IMG/VR virus record: IMGVR_UViG_3300044640_001495 | Coordinates: 1-64,000 of that record | Source of the DNA: a virus | Strand: one strand, 5' to 3' | DNA length: 64,000 nt | Part shown: positions 56,048 to 61,266 of the stretch, one piece after another | Position numbering within the stretch: position 1 is the first letter of the stretch | Layout of the letters: each line of letters starts with the position of its first letter | The notes under the pieces: model-generated | What the model was told of the DNA's origin: nothing | The model's input: only the letters and a program-made list of their open reading frames with translations | The model's database searches: none | Translations under genes and position numbers: made by a program

Positions 56048-56424
56048 CTGAAATACAGCTGATTATACTGCTTTTGGCTCTCTTTGGCATTAAACATTTT
56101 ATATGTGATTTTCTACTGCAATTTCCCTATATGCTAGAACAAAAGGGCATCTACGGTGCAGAGGGTGGGGTACATCACGCCACTATGCACGGAGTTTGGA
56201 CTTGGGTTATTTTGTTGCCATTTTTAGGCACAATGGCAGTTTTTGCCGCACTATTTGACATGGTAGCACACTATCATATCGATTGGGCAAAACAACAGTT
56301 GAATCAAGGGCTGACTCCTGCAGATCGCACATTTTGGGTTTGGTTTGGGCTAGATCAAGCTCTCCATTATTTGACCTATATCGTTATTATTGGCTGGGCT
56401 GTAGGTGTATTCTCTATTAACTGA
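56044..56424 (+). CDS. DUF3307-like membrane protein
   Basis: The start at 56044 overlaps the previous stop. The 126 residues contain ALFGIKHFICDFLLQFPYML, HHATMHGVWTWVIL and ALFDMVAHYHIDWAKQQLNQ, with conserved His and Asp residues within membrane helices, as in DUF3307. The arrangement suggests a metal- or lipid-related membrane enzyme. Similar proteins occur in many phages and prophages. Confidence 0.75.
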   Translation: MTEIQLIILLLALFGIKHFICDFLLQFPYMLEQKGIYGAEGGVHHATMHGVWTWVILLPFLGTMAVFAALFDMVAHYHIDWAKQQLNQGLTPADRTFWVWFGLDQALHYLTYIVIIGWAVGVFSIN

Positions 56425-56441
56425 TAGTATAATTACTAGAT

Positions 56442-57029
56442 ATGATAAGTAATAGTACGCAAGGGGCAGCAGTGAAAAAAATAGACGAATTTAACGCCAG
56501 CGATCGTATTGGCATAAAATTACTGGAAAATTCGGTTCATTTTCTAACCGGCGAAATTACCGAAGAAAACGTCAACGAATGCATCAAATGGTTGGTCTAC
56601 GAAAATCTAGAAGCTAAAGAAAAAGTTCTTACTCTGTATGTTAATTCATCGGGCGGAGATCTTTACCAGGCATTTGCTCTCATTGACATCATGCGAAACA
56701 GCAAACACATTGTTCGCACTGTGGGTATAGGCAGTGTTATGAGTGCTGCATTTTTGATTTTTACCAGTGGCGATCATGGAGAAAGACACATTGCAGCCAA
56801 CACAGGTATTATGTGTCATCAATTCTCCGGCGGAACTGACGCCAAGTTTCACGACCTAAAAGCAGAAATGAAAGAGAATGAGATGTTAAACAAGAAGATG
56901 GTTGACATACTTAAGAACGCAACCGGATTAGCCCCATCAAGAATTAAAACAAAACTGTTGCCAGCCAGTGATGTTTATCTAACAGCACAAGAAGCCATCG
57001 AACTCGGCATTGCCGATCATTTAATATAA
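56442..57029 (+). CDS. clpP: ClpP-family serine protease
   Basis: The 195 residues include TLYVNSSGGDLYQAFALIDI, the nucleophile Ser101 (GIGSVMSAAFLIFTSG), His126 (IMCHQFSGG) and Asp177 (ASDVYLTAQEAIELGIADHL), so the catalytic triad is intact. It is close in size to ClpP. It may form a phage or mixed tetradecamer with host ClpP, or act as a prohead-type protease. A phage ClpS is encoded at 37002. Confidence 0.9.
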   Translation: MISNSTQGAAVKKIDEFNASDRIGIKLLENSVHFLTGEITEENVNECIKWLVYENLEAKEKVLTLYVNSSGGDLYQAFALIDIMRNSKHIVRTVGIGSVMSAAFLIFTSGDHGERHIAANTGIMCHQFSGGTDAKFHDLKAEMKENEMLNKKMVDILKNATGLAPSRIKTKLLPASDVYLTAQEAIELGIADHLI

Positions 57030-57039
57030 AAGGTCAAAT

Positions 57040-57294
57040 ATGGAAGTCGTAAGCATTAACAGCAGACGCAAAGAACAGATTCAAGAAGAAGAGCAAAAAA
57101 AAGCCATGCTGGAGGTGGTTGACTTTATCAGGCAGTCAATTGACCAAGGTGTCATAAAAGAATTCGTTGCCTGCTCAATTGACAATAGTGGAGAGTGCCA
57201 GATACATGTGGCTGCAATGGACCTGCCCGGCAGCGTGGGTCTTTTTGAAATTGGCAAACACATTCTAATCAGCGGCGAATCAACATTTGATTAA
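57040..57294 (+). CDS. Hypothetical protein, 84 aa
   Basis: A charged N-terminal helix (MEVVSINSRRKEQIQEEEQK) leads to a beta segment FVACSIDNSGECQIHVAAMD. I recall similar proteins in T4-like phages. The function is unknown. A hairpin TGTGGC-AAAAAA-GCCACA follows its stop. Confidence 0.6.
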   Translation: MEVVSINSRRKEQIQEEEQKKAMLEVVDFIRQSIDQGVIKEFVACSIDNSGECQIHVAAMDLPGSVGLFEIGKHILISGESTFD

Positions 57295-57295
57295 A

Positions 57296-57313
57296 TGTGG
57301 CAAAAAAGCCACA
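57296..57313 (+). terminator. Hairpin at the end of the early cluster
   Basis: TGTGGC-AAAAAA-GCCACA is a perfect 6-bp stem with no strong T-run. It marks the end of the protein-coding cluster and the start of the promoter pair for the RNA region. Confidence 0.4.
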
Positions 57314-57332
57314 TAATGTGACCGTATTTCTA

Positions 57333-57361
57333 TTGACACATAAATAAAAAGACAATATAAT
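57333..57361 (+). promoter_or_regulatory. Composite promoter 1 of the RNA region
   Basis: TTGACA and TATAAT are 17 bases apart, a perfect consensus. The spacer contains CATAAATA, a late box, so the site may work both early and late. Confidence 0.8.
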
Positions 57362-57418
57362 ACATACAGTTGGTTAGGAAGGCGTCAAAATTTATTTTGC
57401 CTAAAATGCAAATAAAGG

Positions 57419-57447
57419 TTGACACAGAGACTAAATAACTGTATAAT
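57419..57447 (+). promoter_or_regulatory. Composite promoter 2 of the RNA region
   Basis: TTGACA and TATAAT are 17 bases apart; the spacer contains ACTAAATA. Tandem with the promoter 86 bases upstream. No credible gene lies between the two, so the 57362-57418 segment appears to be leader only. Confidence 0.8.
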
Positions 57448-57504
57448 TAAAACATAGACAGCAAGGTGTTGTCTATAAAAGGAAAAGAAAGGAAAAGAAA
57501 GCAA

Positions 57505-57648
57505 ATGAAACTCAGATCATCTTTTAGTCATTTTAATTCGATACCTAAGCAGGTAGGCGTGATGGCCTCTTGCTGGTTAGCGATTAATAGTCTATCATAT
57601 GATCGTACACCAGAGCTAGAGCCGGGGTCCGTGGAGATGTTAGTGTAA
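57505..57648 (+). CDS. Possible small protein, 47 aa
   Basis: From the ATG at 57505 (after GGAAAAGAAAG) the frame reads MKLRSSFSHFNSIPKQVGVM, then ASCWLAINSLSYDRTPELEP. It resembles a short soluble protein and is followed by a terminator. It is not certain that it is coding; the alternative is a structured leader of the tRNA operon. Confidence 0.4.
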   Translation: MKLRSSFSHFNSIPKQVGVMASCWLAINSLSYDRTPELEPGSVEMLV

Positions 57649-57675
57649 ACTCAAAATACACTTAAACTTCAAAGG

Positions 57676-57705
57676 ACCCTAGGATTAAAACCCTGGGGTT
57701 TTTTG
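57676..57705 (+). terminator. Rho-independent terminator
   Basis: ACCCTAGG pairs with CCTGGGGT around loop ATTAAAAC and a run of six T follows. It separates the possible 47-aa gene from the next ORF. Confidence 0.7.
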
Positions 57706-57721
57706 TTTTCCGCAAGGAAAA

Positions 57722-57883
57722 ATGGAATTAGAGATAGATAAAAACTACGAAGTTGAACATAGCGAGAATTTTGTGCTAACGGCAGAACAGACAAGGAAAC
57801 TTATCTGGCAAAAGTTTGCAAGAAATAACATGCTAGATCAACTAGAAGAGCGAGAAAGGCAGTTTCAAAAACTTGCTGAATAA
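57722..57883 (+). CDS. Small charged helical protein, 53 aa
   Basis: ATG at 57722 is preceded by AAGGAAAA. The product MELEIDKNYEVEHSENFVLT continues with AEQTRKLIWQKFARNNMLDQ and a Glu/Arg-rich coiled coil. The start lies just behind a terminator, so either read-through or a processed mRNA would be needed. The function is unknown. Confidence 0.5.
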   Translation: MELEIDKNYEVEHSENFVLTAEQTRKLIWQKFARNNMLDQLEERERQFQKLAE

Positions 57884-57995
57884 CGCAAAAGTGCAATAGA
57901 TTACGGGAACGAGGCCCGGGCAGCGCACTCAAAACATGCTGCGAACGGGCGGACTAGTGGATGGCTTATCCTTGTGTGGATAAAAAAATACTAGT

Positions 57996-58065
57996 TATAT
58001 TAAAGCGTACTCCAAAACTAGAATGTTTAGGGGACAAGGCCACGAGCCGAGTACGTTTTAATATA
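57996..58065 (+). ncRNA. Candidate stem-closed RNA upstream of tRNA-Tyr
   Basis: A 17-bp stem (57996-58012 with 58049-58065, one G-U) encloses 36 bases. It lies in the transcript leading to the tRNA array and could be an RNase III substrate or an independent small RNA. Confidence 0.45.
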
Positions 58066-58115
58066 CACTCTTCATTCACCTTTGAACGGTGTCTAAAAGC
58101 ATAGCGGAGAGTGTA
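58064..58115 (+). ncRNA. Second candidate hairpin RNA, mutually exclusive base pairing
   Basis: TACACTCT (58064-58071) pairs with AGAGTGTA (58108-58115) and encloses CACC/GGTG. Its first two bases are shared with the preceding stem, so the two structures compete at the junction. It ends 10 bases before tRNA-Tyr. Confidence 0.4.
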
Positions 58116-58124
58116 AACAATTTT

Positions 58125-58213
58125 GGACGAGTGCGCTGAATTGGTTGAAGGCAACGGACTGTAAATCCGCCACATAAGAAACATTGTAGGTTCGACTCCT
58201 ACCTCGTCCACCA
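58125..58213 (+). tRNA. tRNA-Tyr (GTA)
   Basis: Acceptor GGACGAG/CTCGTCC, anticodon loop CTGTAAA, class II variable arm, encoded CCA. Confidence 0.92.
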
Positions 58214-58222
58214 AACGAATGG

Positions 58223-58251
58223 TTGACTTTTTTTTGGATTGGTGTTATACT
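58223..58251 (+). promoter_or_regulatory. Early sigma70-type promoter inside the tRNA array
   Basis: TTGACT and TATACT are 17 bases apart, just after tRNA-Tyr and before the protein gene at 58282. Confidence 0.7.
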
Positions 58252-58281
58252 ATTAATACTGTGAACTTAAAAGGAAATCAA

Positions 58282-58476
58282 ATGCAATCGTATCGTGTTT
58301 ATGTTGAAGTGGGTTCGTATGCAGGTGAAGGTACCAGCGGTGCTTTTCAAACTGAGAGCCTTCGACAATTTGAAACTGTAGTAAATGCCCAGACATCCGG
58401 AGATGCTGTGCGTATAGCAGAAGCCCAATATGGTGGCCAAGAACGGTGCCGTGTCACGTTCCGCGGCGTTGCTTAA
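58282..58476 (+). CDS. Small protein, 64 aa, within the tRNA array
   Basis: AAAGGAAA precedes the ATG. The product MQSYRVYVEVGSYAGEGTSG, then LRQFETVVNAQTSGDAVRIA and EAQYGGQERCRVTFRGVA, has a small alpha/beta pattern like ribosome-associated or RNA-binding peptides. The function is unknown. tRNA-Asp begins 9 bases after the stop. Confidence 0.6.
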   Translation: MQSYRVYVEVGSYAGEGTSGAFQTESLRQFETVVNAQTSGDAVRIAEAQYGGQERCRVTFRGVA

Positions 58477-58484
58477 CAATTTTA

Positions 58485-58559
58485 GGTCTGTTCGTATAGA
58501 GGTTATTACTGCGGATTGTCTATCCGCTTACGGGGGTTCGATTCCCCCACAGACCGCCA
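58485..58559 (+). tRNA. tRNA-Asp (GTC)
   Basis: Acceptor GGTCTGT/ACAGACC, anticodon stem GCGGA/TCCGC with loop TTGTCTA, discriminator G, encoded CCA. Confidence 0.92.
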
Positions 58560-58566
58560 AGTTTAT

Positions 58567-58643
58567 TCCTCGGTAGCACAGTTGGTAGTTGCGCGGCACT
58601 GTTAATGCCGATGTCGGAAGTTCGAGCCTTCCCCGGGGAGCCA
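58567..58643 (+). tRNA. tRNA-Asn (GTT)
   Basis: Acceptor TCCTCGG/CCGGGGA, anticodon loop CTGTTAA, T-loop TTCGAGC, encoded CCA. Confidence 0.88.
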
Positions 58644-58648
58644 ATAAT

Positions 58649-58724
58649 GTATCCTTAGCTCAATTGGCAGAGCGCTGGTCTCCAAAACCAGAGGTTCGCG
58701 GTTCGAGGCCGTGAGGGTACGCCA
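58649..58724 (+). tRNA. tRNA-Trp (CCA)
   Basis: Acceptor GTATCCT/AGGGTAC, anticodon stem CTGGT/ACCAG with loop CTCCAAA, discriminator G, encoded CCA. Confidence 0.92.
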
Positions 58725-58732
58725 AGTTTTAT

Positions 58733-58807
58733 GGACCGTTCGTCTATCGGTTAGGACACTAGGTTTTCATCCTGGTAAGAGGGGTTCGACTCCCCTACGG
58801 TCTTCCA
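58733..58807 (+). tRNA. tRNA-Glu (TTC)
   Basis: Acceptor GGACCGT/ACGGTCT, anticodon loop TTTTCAT, T-arm GGGG-TTCGACT-CCCC, encoded CCA. Confidence 0.9.
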
Positions 58808-58814
58808 AATTTAT

Positions 58815-58892
58815 GTGGCGGTGGCAGAGAGGCCCATTGCAACGGATTGCAAATCCGTAAAATCGTGAGTTCAAATCTCACCCGCCACTCCA
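58815..58892 (+). tRNA. tRNA-Cys (GCA)
   Basis: Acceptor GTGGCGG/CCGCCAC, anticodon stem ACGGA/TCCGT with loop TTGCAAA, discriminator T as expected for Cys, encoded CCA. Confidence 0.9.
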
Positions 58893-58897
58893 AACAT

Positions 58898-58942
58898 GGC
58901 TCCACTCGTTCGACATAGTCGATGCTGTGGAGTTTTTCTTTT
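58898..58942 (+). terminator. Rho-independent terminator within the tRNA array
   Basis: CTCCAC (58900) pairs with GTGGAG (58927), with an inner TCGAC/GTCGA stem, followed by TTTTTCTTTT. It would end or attenuate the first tRNA transcript before tRNA-Leu. Confidence 0.8.
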
Positions 58943-59023
58943 GCCCCGGTAGACAAATTGGCAAAGTCGTCTCTCTCAAAAAGAGAAATTTAAATGCGGG
59001 TTCAACTCCCGCCCGGGGTACCA
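58943..59023 (+). tRNA. tRNA-Leu (CAA)
   Basis: Acceptor GCCCCGG/CCGGGGT, anticodon stem TCTCT/AGAGA with loop CTCAAAA, encoded CCA. The variable arm is short for Leu (about 9 bases). Confidence 0.85.
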
Positions 59024-59028
59024 ATCAT

Positions 59029-59118
59029 GGAAGTATGGCTGAGCATGGCTTAAGGCAGCAGTCTTGAAAACTGAAGGCTCGAAAGGGTCCGTGGGTTCGA
59101 ATCCTACTACTTCCGCCA
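59029..59118 (+). tRNA. tRNA-Ser (TGA)
   Basis: Acceptor GGAAGTA/TACTTCC, anticodon loop CTTGAAA, long variable arm (GGCTCGAAAGGGTCC), discriminator G, encoded CCA. Confidence 0.92.
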
Positions 59119-59123
59119 ACTAT

Positions 59124-59231
59124 GGACGAATCATTTGAGCAGTGTTAGATGCACACGGGTTACCTTTCCTAACCGCCAAGTGGCGTACCCCTGCCGAATG
59201 ACCTGGGCGTGGCAGTGATAATGATTCGTCC
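59124..59231 (+). ncRNA. Candidate stem-closed spacer RNA between tRNA-Ser and tRNA-Ile
   Basis: A perfect 12-bp stem (GGACGAATCATT with AATGATTCGTCC) encloses 84 bases that fold into further hairpins: GGTTA/TAACC, CGCC-AAGT-GGCG, and CTGCC/GGCAG. It fills the 122-base spacer. No ORF. Processing of the flanking tRNAs would release it as a compact RNA. I know no family with this shape. Confidence 0.6.
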
Positions 59232-59240
59232 GCCTAATAC

Positions 59241-59315
59241 AGCCTATTAGCTCAGTGGTAGAGCACCGTCTTGATAAGGCGGGGGTCCTTGGATCGTTCC
59301 CAAGATAGGCTACCA
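59241..59315 (+). tRNA. tRNA-Ile (GAT)
   Basis: Acceptor AGCCTAT/ATAGGCT, anticodon loop TTGATAA, discriminator A, encoded CCA. Confidence 0.92.
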
Positions 59316-59337
59316 ATTTTTTAAAAGGAGATCTGTC

Positions 59338-59382
59338 ATGACTAGTGACAAGAGTGATAAGATAACGGGGGTGAAACTTTAA
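59338..59382 (+). CDS. Possible 14-codon mini-ORF reading into tRNA-Lys
   Basis: AAAAGGAG lies 7 bases before ATG at 59338. The frame encodes MTSDKSDKITGVKL and stops 16 bases into tRNA-Lys. It may be a translated leader or a chance ORF behind a relict ribosome site. Confidence 0.25.
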   Translation: MTSDKSDKITGVKL

Positions 59383-59440
59383 GGTGAAGTAACTGGCTTT
59401 TAACCAGTAAAACTCGGATCGTTCCCGAGCACCCCTACCA
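59367..59440 (+). tRNA. tRNA-Lys (TTT)
   Basis: Acceptor GGGGGTG/CACCCCT (first pair G-U), anticodon stem ACTGG/CCAGT with loop CTTTTAA, encoded CCA. Confidence 0.9.
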
Positions 59441-59521
59441 TATAAAAACACATTAGGCCTGGTCATAGACCATCGCGGGTATAGTGCCTTCCGTGCCGCG
59501 GACTTGAGTGTGTTTTTATAT
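59441..59521 (+). ncRNA. Candidate stem-closed spacer RNA between tRNA-Lys and tRNA-Met
   Basis: The spacer starts at the base after the tRNA-Lys CCA and ends at the base before tRNA-Met. Its ends form a perfect 12-bp stem (59441-59452 with 59509-59520) that continues 5 bp into the tRNA ends (TACCA with TGGTA), 17 bp in all. Inside are GGTC-ATA-GACC and CGCGG/CCGCG stems. Cleavage at the tRNA ends would release an 81-base RNA. Confidence 0.65.
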
Positions 59522-59597
59522 GGTAATATAGCATAGTGGCTAATGCAGTTGCTTCATACGCAGCCTATCGTTGGTTCGAGTCCAACTATTACCACCA
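59522..59597 (+). tRNA. tRNA-Met (CAT), elongator type
   Basis: Acceptor GGTAATA/TATTACC with a normal first pair, anticodon loop TTCATAC, no initiator GGG/CCC stem; encoded CCA. A lysidine-modified Ile2 role cannot be excluded. Confidence 0.9.
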
Positions 59598-59603
59598 AGT
59601 TGT

Positions 59604-59677
59604 TGGGGGTTAGTTAAATGGTATAACCGCGGATTTTGATTCCGCTATTAAAGGTTCGATTCCTTTACCCTCTGCCA
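59604..59677 (+). tRNA. tRNA-Gln (TTG)
   Basis: Anticodon stem GCGGA/TCCGC with loop TTTTGAT, discriminator G, encoded CCA. The first acceptor pair is unpaired (T-T); weak 1-72 pairs are typical of tRNA-Gln. Confidence 0.88.
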
Positions 59678-59685
59678 AAAAATAA

Positions 59686-59760
59686 CGGTCCTTAGTTCAA
59701 TGGATAGAATGCTTGGCTTCGAACCAAGCGGTGTGGGTTCGATTCCTGCAGGACCGGCCA
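59686..59760 (+). tRNA. tRNA-Arg (TCG)
   Basis: Acceptor CGGTCCT/AGGACCG, anticodon stem CTTGG/CCAAG with loop CTTCGAA, discriminator G, encoded CCA. Confidence 0.92.
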
Positions 59761-59761
59761 A

Positions 59762-60433
59762 CTAGATAATAGTAGATAGTTCAGCAGGAGTTAACTTAGG
59801 TGGCTCTGGAAAAGGACGTGGATCAGAAAACCCAACTGTTGTTGGTCCGTTGTTTACCGTTTCTCTTACTCGAGAGTCATTGGGTTGGCCAACAGATAGA
59901 AACACAATGGGCCATTCATTTTCTGCAAGACCTAAAATCTTGTGAGCTTGGTCTTCGAAAAAGCATGATGTAAAGGCAGTACGATATCCTAGAGATTCTG
60001 CTTGTATCATAGAAAAACTAGCAGCAATCATTGTATCTTTTTCAGAACGTGTTCGAACAGTATATTGTGTTTTAGGATCAGCAGATCTAGAAGATACATT
60101 TATTCCTTGTTCACGTACTGTAGTACCATTAGAAACAAGACCTAGGTCAAAGTTGTCTAAGATAGGAACTCCTATCCATGCTAACAGTAAAGGTGATTGG
60201 GCTGTTAGTAAATGTTTACGAATTGGCATGTTAATGAAACTGTCTAAGAACAGTTTATTTTTTAATTCAAGAGCTTTGTGGCTTTGAGTTAATGCAATAA
60301 CACGCCAAGGATATGCACGTTGCTTACTAGGGGCTGAACAACCAGCTGTTAGTATTGAGTCAATATGCTCTTGAGGTATAGCGTCATTAGTAAATGCTCG
60401 CTGTGTTCGTCGATTTAAAAAGATGTCTAACAT
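59762..60433 (-). CDS. Nitroreductase-family flavoprotein
   Basis: The 223 residues start at ATG 60433 (a TTG lies just before). The family pattern is visible: FLNRRTQRAFTNDAIPQEHI, SAPSKQRAYPWRVIALT (FMN-binding), then AASFSMIQAESLGYRTAFTS and LGLAENEWPIVFLSVG. It would reduce quinones, nitro compounds or flavins with NAD(P)H, or break down a flavin. It lies antisense to and inside the plus-strand tRNA array, ending 2 bases after tRNA-Arg, which suggests an insertion. The late box is in leaderless position. Confidence 0.8.
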   Translation of the reverse strand: MLDIFLNRRTQRAFTNDAIPQEHIDSILTAGCSAPSKQRAYPWRVIALTQSHKALELKNKLFLDSFINMPIRKHLLTAQSPLLLAWIGVPILDNFDLGLVSNGTTVREQGINVSSRSADPKTQYTVRTRSEKDTMIAASFSMIQAESLGYRTAFTSCFFEDQAHKILGLAENEWPIVFLSVGQPNDSRVRETVNNGPTTVGFSDPRPFPEPPKLTPAELSTII

Positions 60434-60437
60434 CAAG

Positions 60438-60445
60438 TATTTATT
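60438..60445 (-). promoter_or_regulatory. T4-type late box (AATAAATA), leaderless spacing
   Basis: The minus-strand box ends 4 bases before the nitroreductase ATG (60433). It lies 3 bases from the plus-strand tRNA-like gene at 60448. Confidence 0.55.
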
Positions 60446-60447
60446 TT

Positions 60448-60521
60448 ATCGCTGTAGTGAAAAGATATCACAAGACCCTGCGAAGGTCTAAGTCCACGTT
60501 CAACTCGTGGCAGCGATACCA
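60448..60521 (+). tRNA. Atypical tRNA-Arg-like gene (GCG anticodon)
   Basis: Acceptor ATCGCTG/CAGCGAT, anticodon stem AGACC/GGTCT with loop CTGCGAA, T-arm CCACG/CGTGG and CCA are good. The D-arm GTGA/TCAC encloses AAAGATA and lacks the usual GG. Anticodon GCG for Arg is rare in bacteria, which use ACG. Confidence 0.65.
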
Positions 60522-60591
60522 AAATTAGTAAAATTCTATTACGTAAGATCCAAGCAAAGTGCAAGGATTGGCCATAACAAGGAGATATAAA

Positions 60592-60798
60592 ATGAAACCT
60601 ATTACTTTTAAAAATCGTTTAAACAACGAACGAGTAGTCTGTGAAGATTCTCGTCAAACTCAGAATATAGATGGCGTTGAGTATCTCTTGGTTCATCGCC
60701 CTGACAATCAACGACAGTTCCTTATGCGTAAGGATGTGTTAGAAAAAGTTAATGGTGTTGGTAGTGTAGTGGCTGCACGGCTGTCTGTGAAACAGTAA
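60592..60798 (+). CDS. Small protein whose 3' end overlaps tRNA-His, 68 aa
   Basis: ATG at 60592 follows AAGGAGATATAA. The first 52 residues (MKPITFKNRLNNERVVCEDS, then IDGVEYLLVHRPDNQRQFLM, RKDVLEKV) look like a real protein; I recall this type in T4-like phages. The last 15 codons are encoded by the 5' half of tRNA-His (60754 on). The function is unknown. Confidence 0.6.
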   Translation: MKPITFKNRLNNERVVCEDSRQTQNIDGVEYLLVHRPDNQRQFLMRKDVLEKVNGVGSVVAARLSVKQ

Positions 60799-60827
60799 GA
60801 GAGAGTTCGATTCTCCCCTTCACCCCA
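60754..60827 (+). tRNA. tRNA-His (GTG)
   Basis: Anticodon loop CTGTGAA and encoded CCA. It fits with an encoded G-1 opposite C73; the acceptor has two T-T mismatches and the T-stem one mismatch, so it is degenerate. It overlaps the end of the upstream protein gene. Confidence 0.75.
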
Positions 60828-60829
60828 AT

Positions 60830-60905
60830 GCCGCTTTAGCTGATGTGGTCATAGCACCGGTTTGAAGAACCGAGGAACTAGGTTCGATCCCTAGAGGCGG
60901 CACCA
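60830..60905 (+). tRNA. tRNA-Phe (GAA)
   Basis: Acceptor GCCGCTT/AGGCGGC, anticodon loop TTGAAGA, discriminator A, encoded CCA. Confidence 0.9.
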
Positions 60906-60911
60906 AGATAT

Positions 60912-60995
60912 GTGAGCGTGGTGGAATGGTATACACAGCAGACTTAAAATCTGCCGCCTTCGGGATTGAGGGTTCAAGTCCCTCCGCTCATACCA
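60912..60995 (+). tRNA. tRNA-Leu (TAA)
   Basis: Acceptor GTGAGCG/CGCTCAT, anticodon stem GCAGA/TCTGC with loop CTTAAAA, class II variable arm CGCCTTCGGGATT, encoded CCA. Confidence 0.92.
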
Positions 60996-61002
60996 AATAA
61001 AT

Positions 61003-61094
61003 GCCAGCGAGACTTGGTAGTCAGAGAGGTTTTATAAACCTTTTAGCGCCAGATTAGCGTTCTTGAGAGGGTTCGATTCCCTCCGCTGGTACCA
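61003..61094 (+). tRNA. Class II tRNA with TAT anticodon (Ile AUA?)
   Basis: Acceptor GCCAGCG/CGCTGGT, T-arm GAGGG/CCCTC and CCA are good. The anticodon stem GAGGT/ACCTT has loop TTTATAA, giving TAT. A long variable arm (stem AGCGC with GCGTT) makes it class II, unexpected for Ile. The D-loop is short (TTGGTA). Confidence 0.65.
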
Positions 61095-61124
61095 AATTAT
61101 TTTATAAGTTTTTTCATAAAGTTG

Positions 61125-61153
61125 TTGACACACAGGTGATTAGACTATATAAT
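61125..61153 (+). promoter_or_regulatory. Perfect early promoter inside the tRNA array
   Basis: TTGACA and TATAAT are exactly 17 bases apart, 22 bases before tRNA-Leu(TAG). It makes the last tRNA block a separate transcript. Confidence 0.85.
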
Positions 61154-61175
61154 GTATATTATTAGTTAGAAATTT

Positions 61176-61259
61176 GCGCAAGTGGTGGAATGGTATACAC
61201 GCTGGTCTTAGAAGCCAGTGCCGAAAGGATTGAGAGTTCGAGTCTCTCCTTGCGCACCA
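61176..61259 (+). tRNA. tRNA-Leu (TAG)
   Basis: Acceptor GCGCAAG/CTTGCGC, anticodon loop CTTAGAA, class II variable arm GCCGAAAGGATT, encoded CCA. Confidence 0.92.
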
Positions 61260-61266
61260 TAGTTTA

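Noticed and set aside
57966-58214. Minus-strand ORF of 82 codons upstream of and across tRNA-Tyr
   Set aside because: It is antisense to a tRNA and two stem structures; composition does not look protein-like.
59124-59231. Hammerhead, HDV or twister ribozyme
   Set aside because: The inner sequence lacks CUGAUGA...GAAA and the other catalytic cores, so only a generic structured RNA is claimed.
59131-59466. Minus-strand ORF of 111 codons across tRNA-Ile and tRNA-Lys
   Set aside because: It runs antisense through two clear tRNA genes and two structured spacers and has no ribosome site.
59762-60433. Nitroreductase as a sign of an insertion sequence or integron
   Set aside because: No transposase, terminal inverted repeats or target duplication could be found around the gene; simple gene gain is enough.
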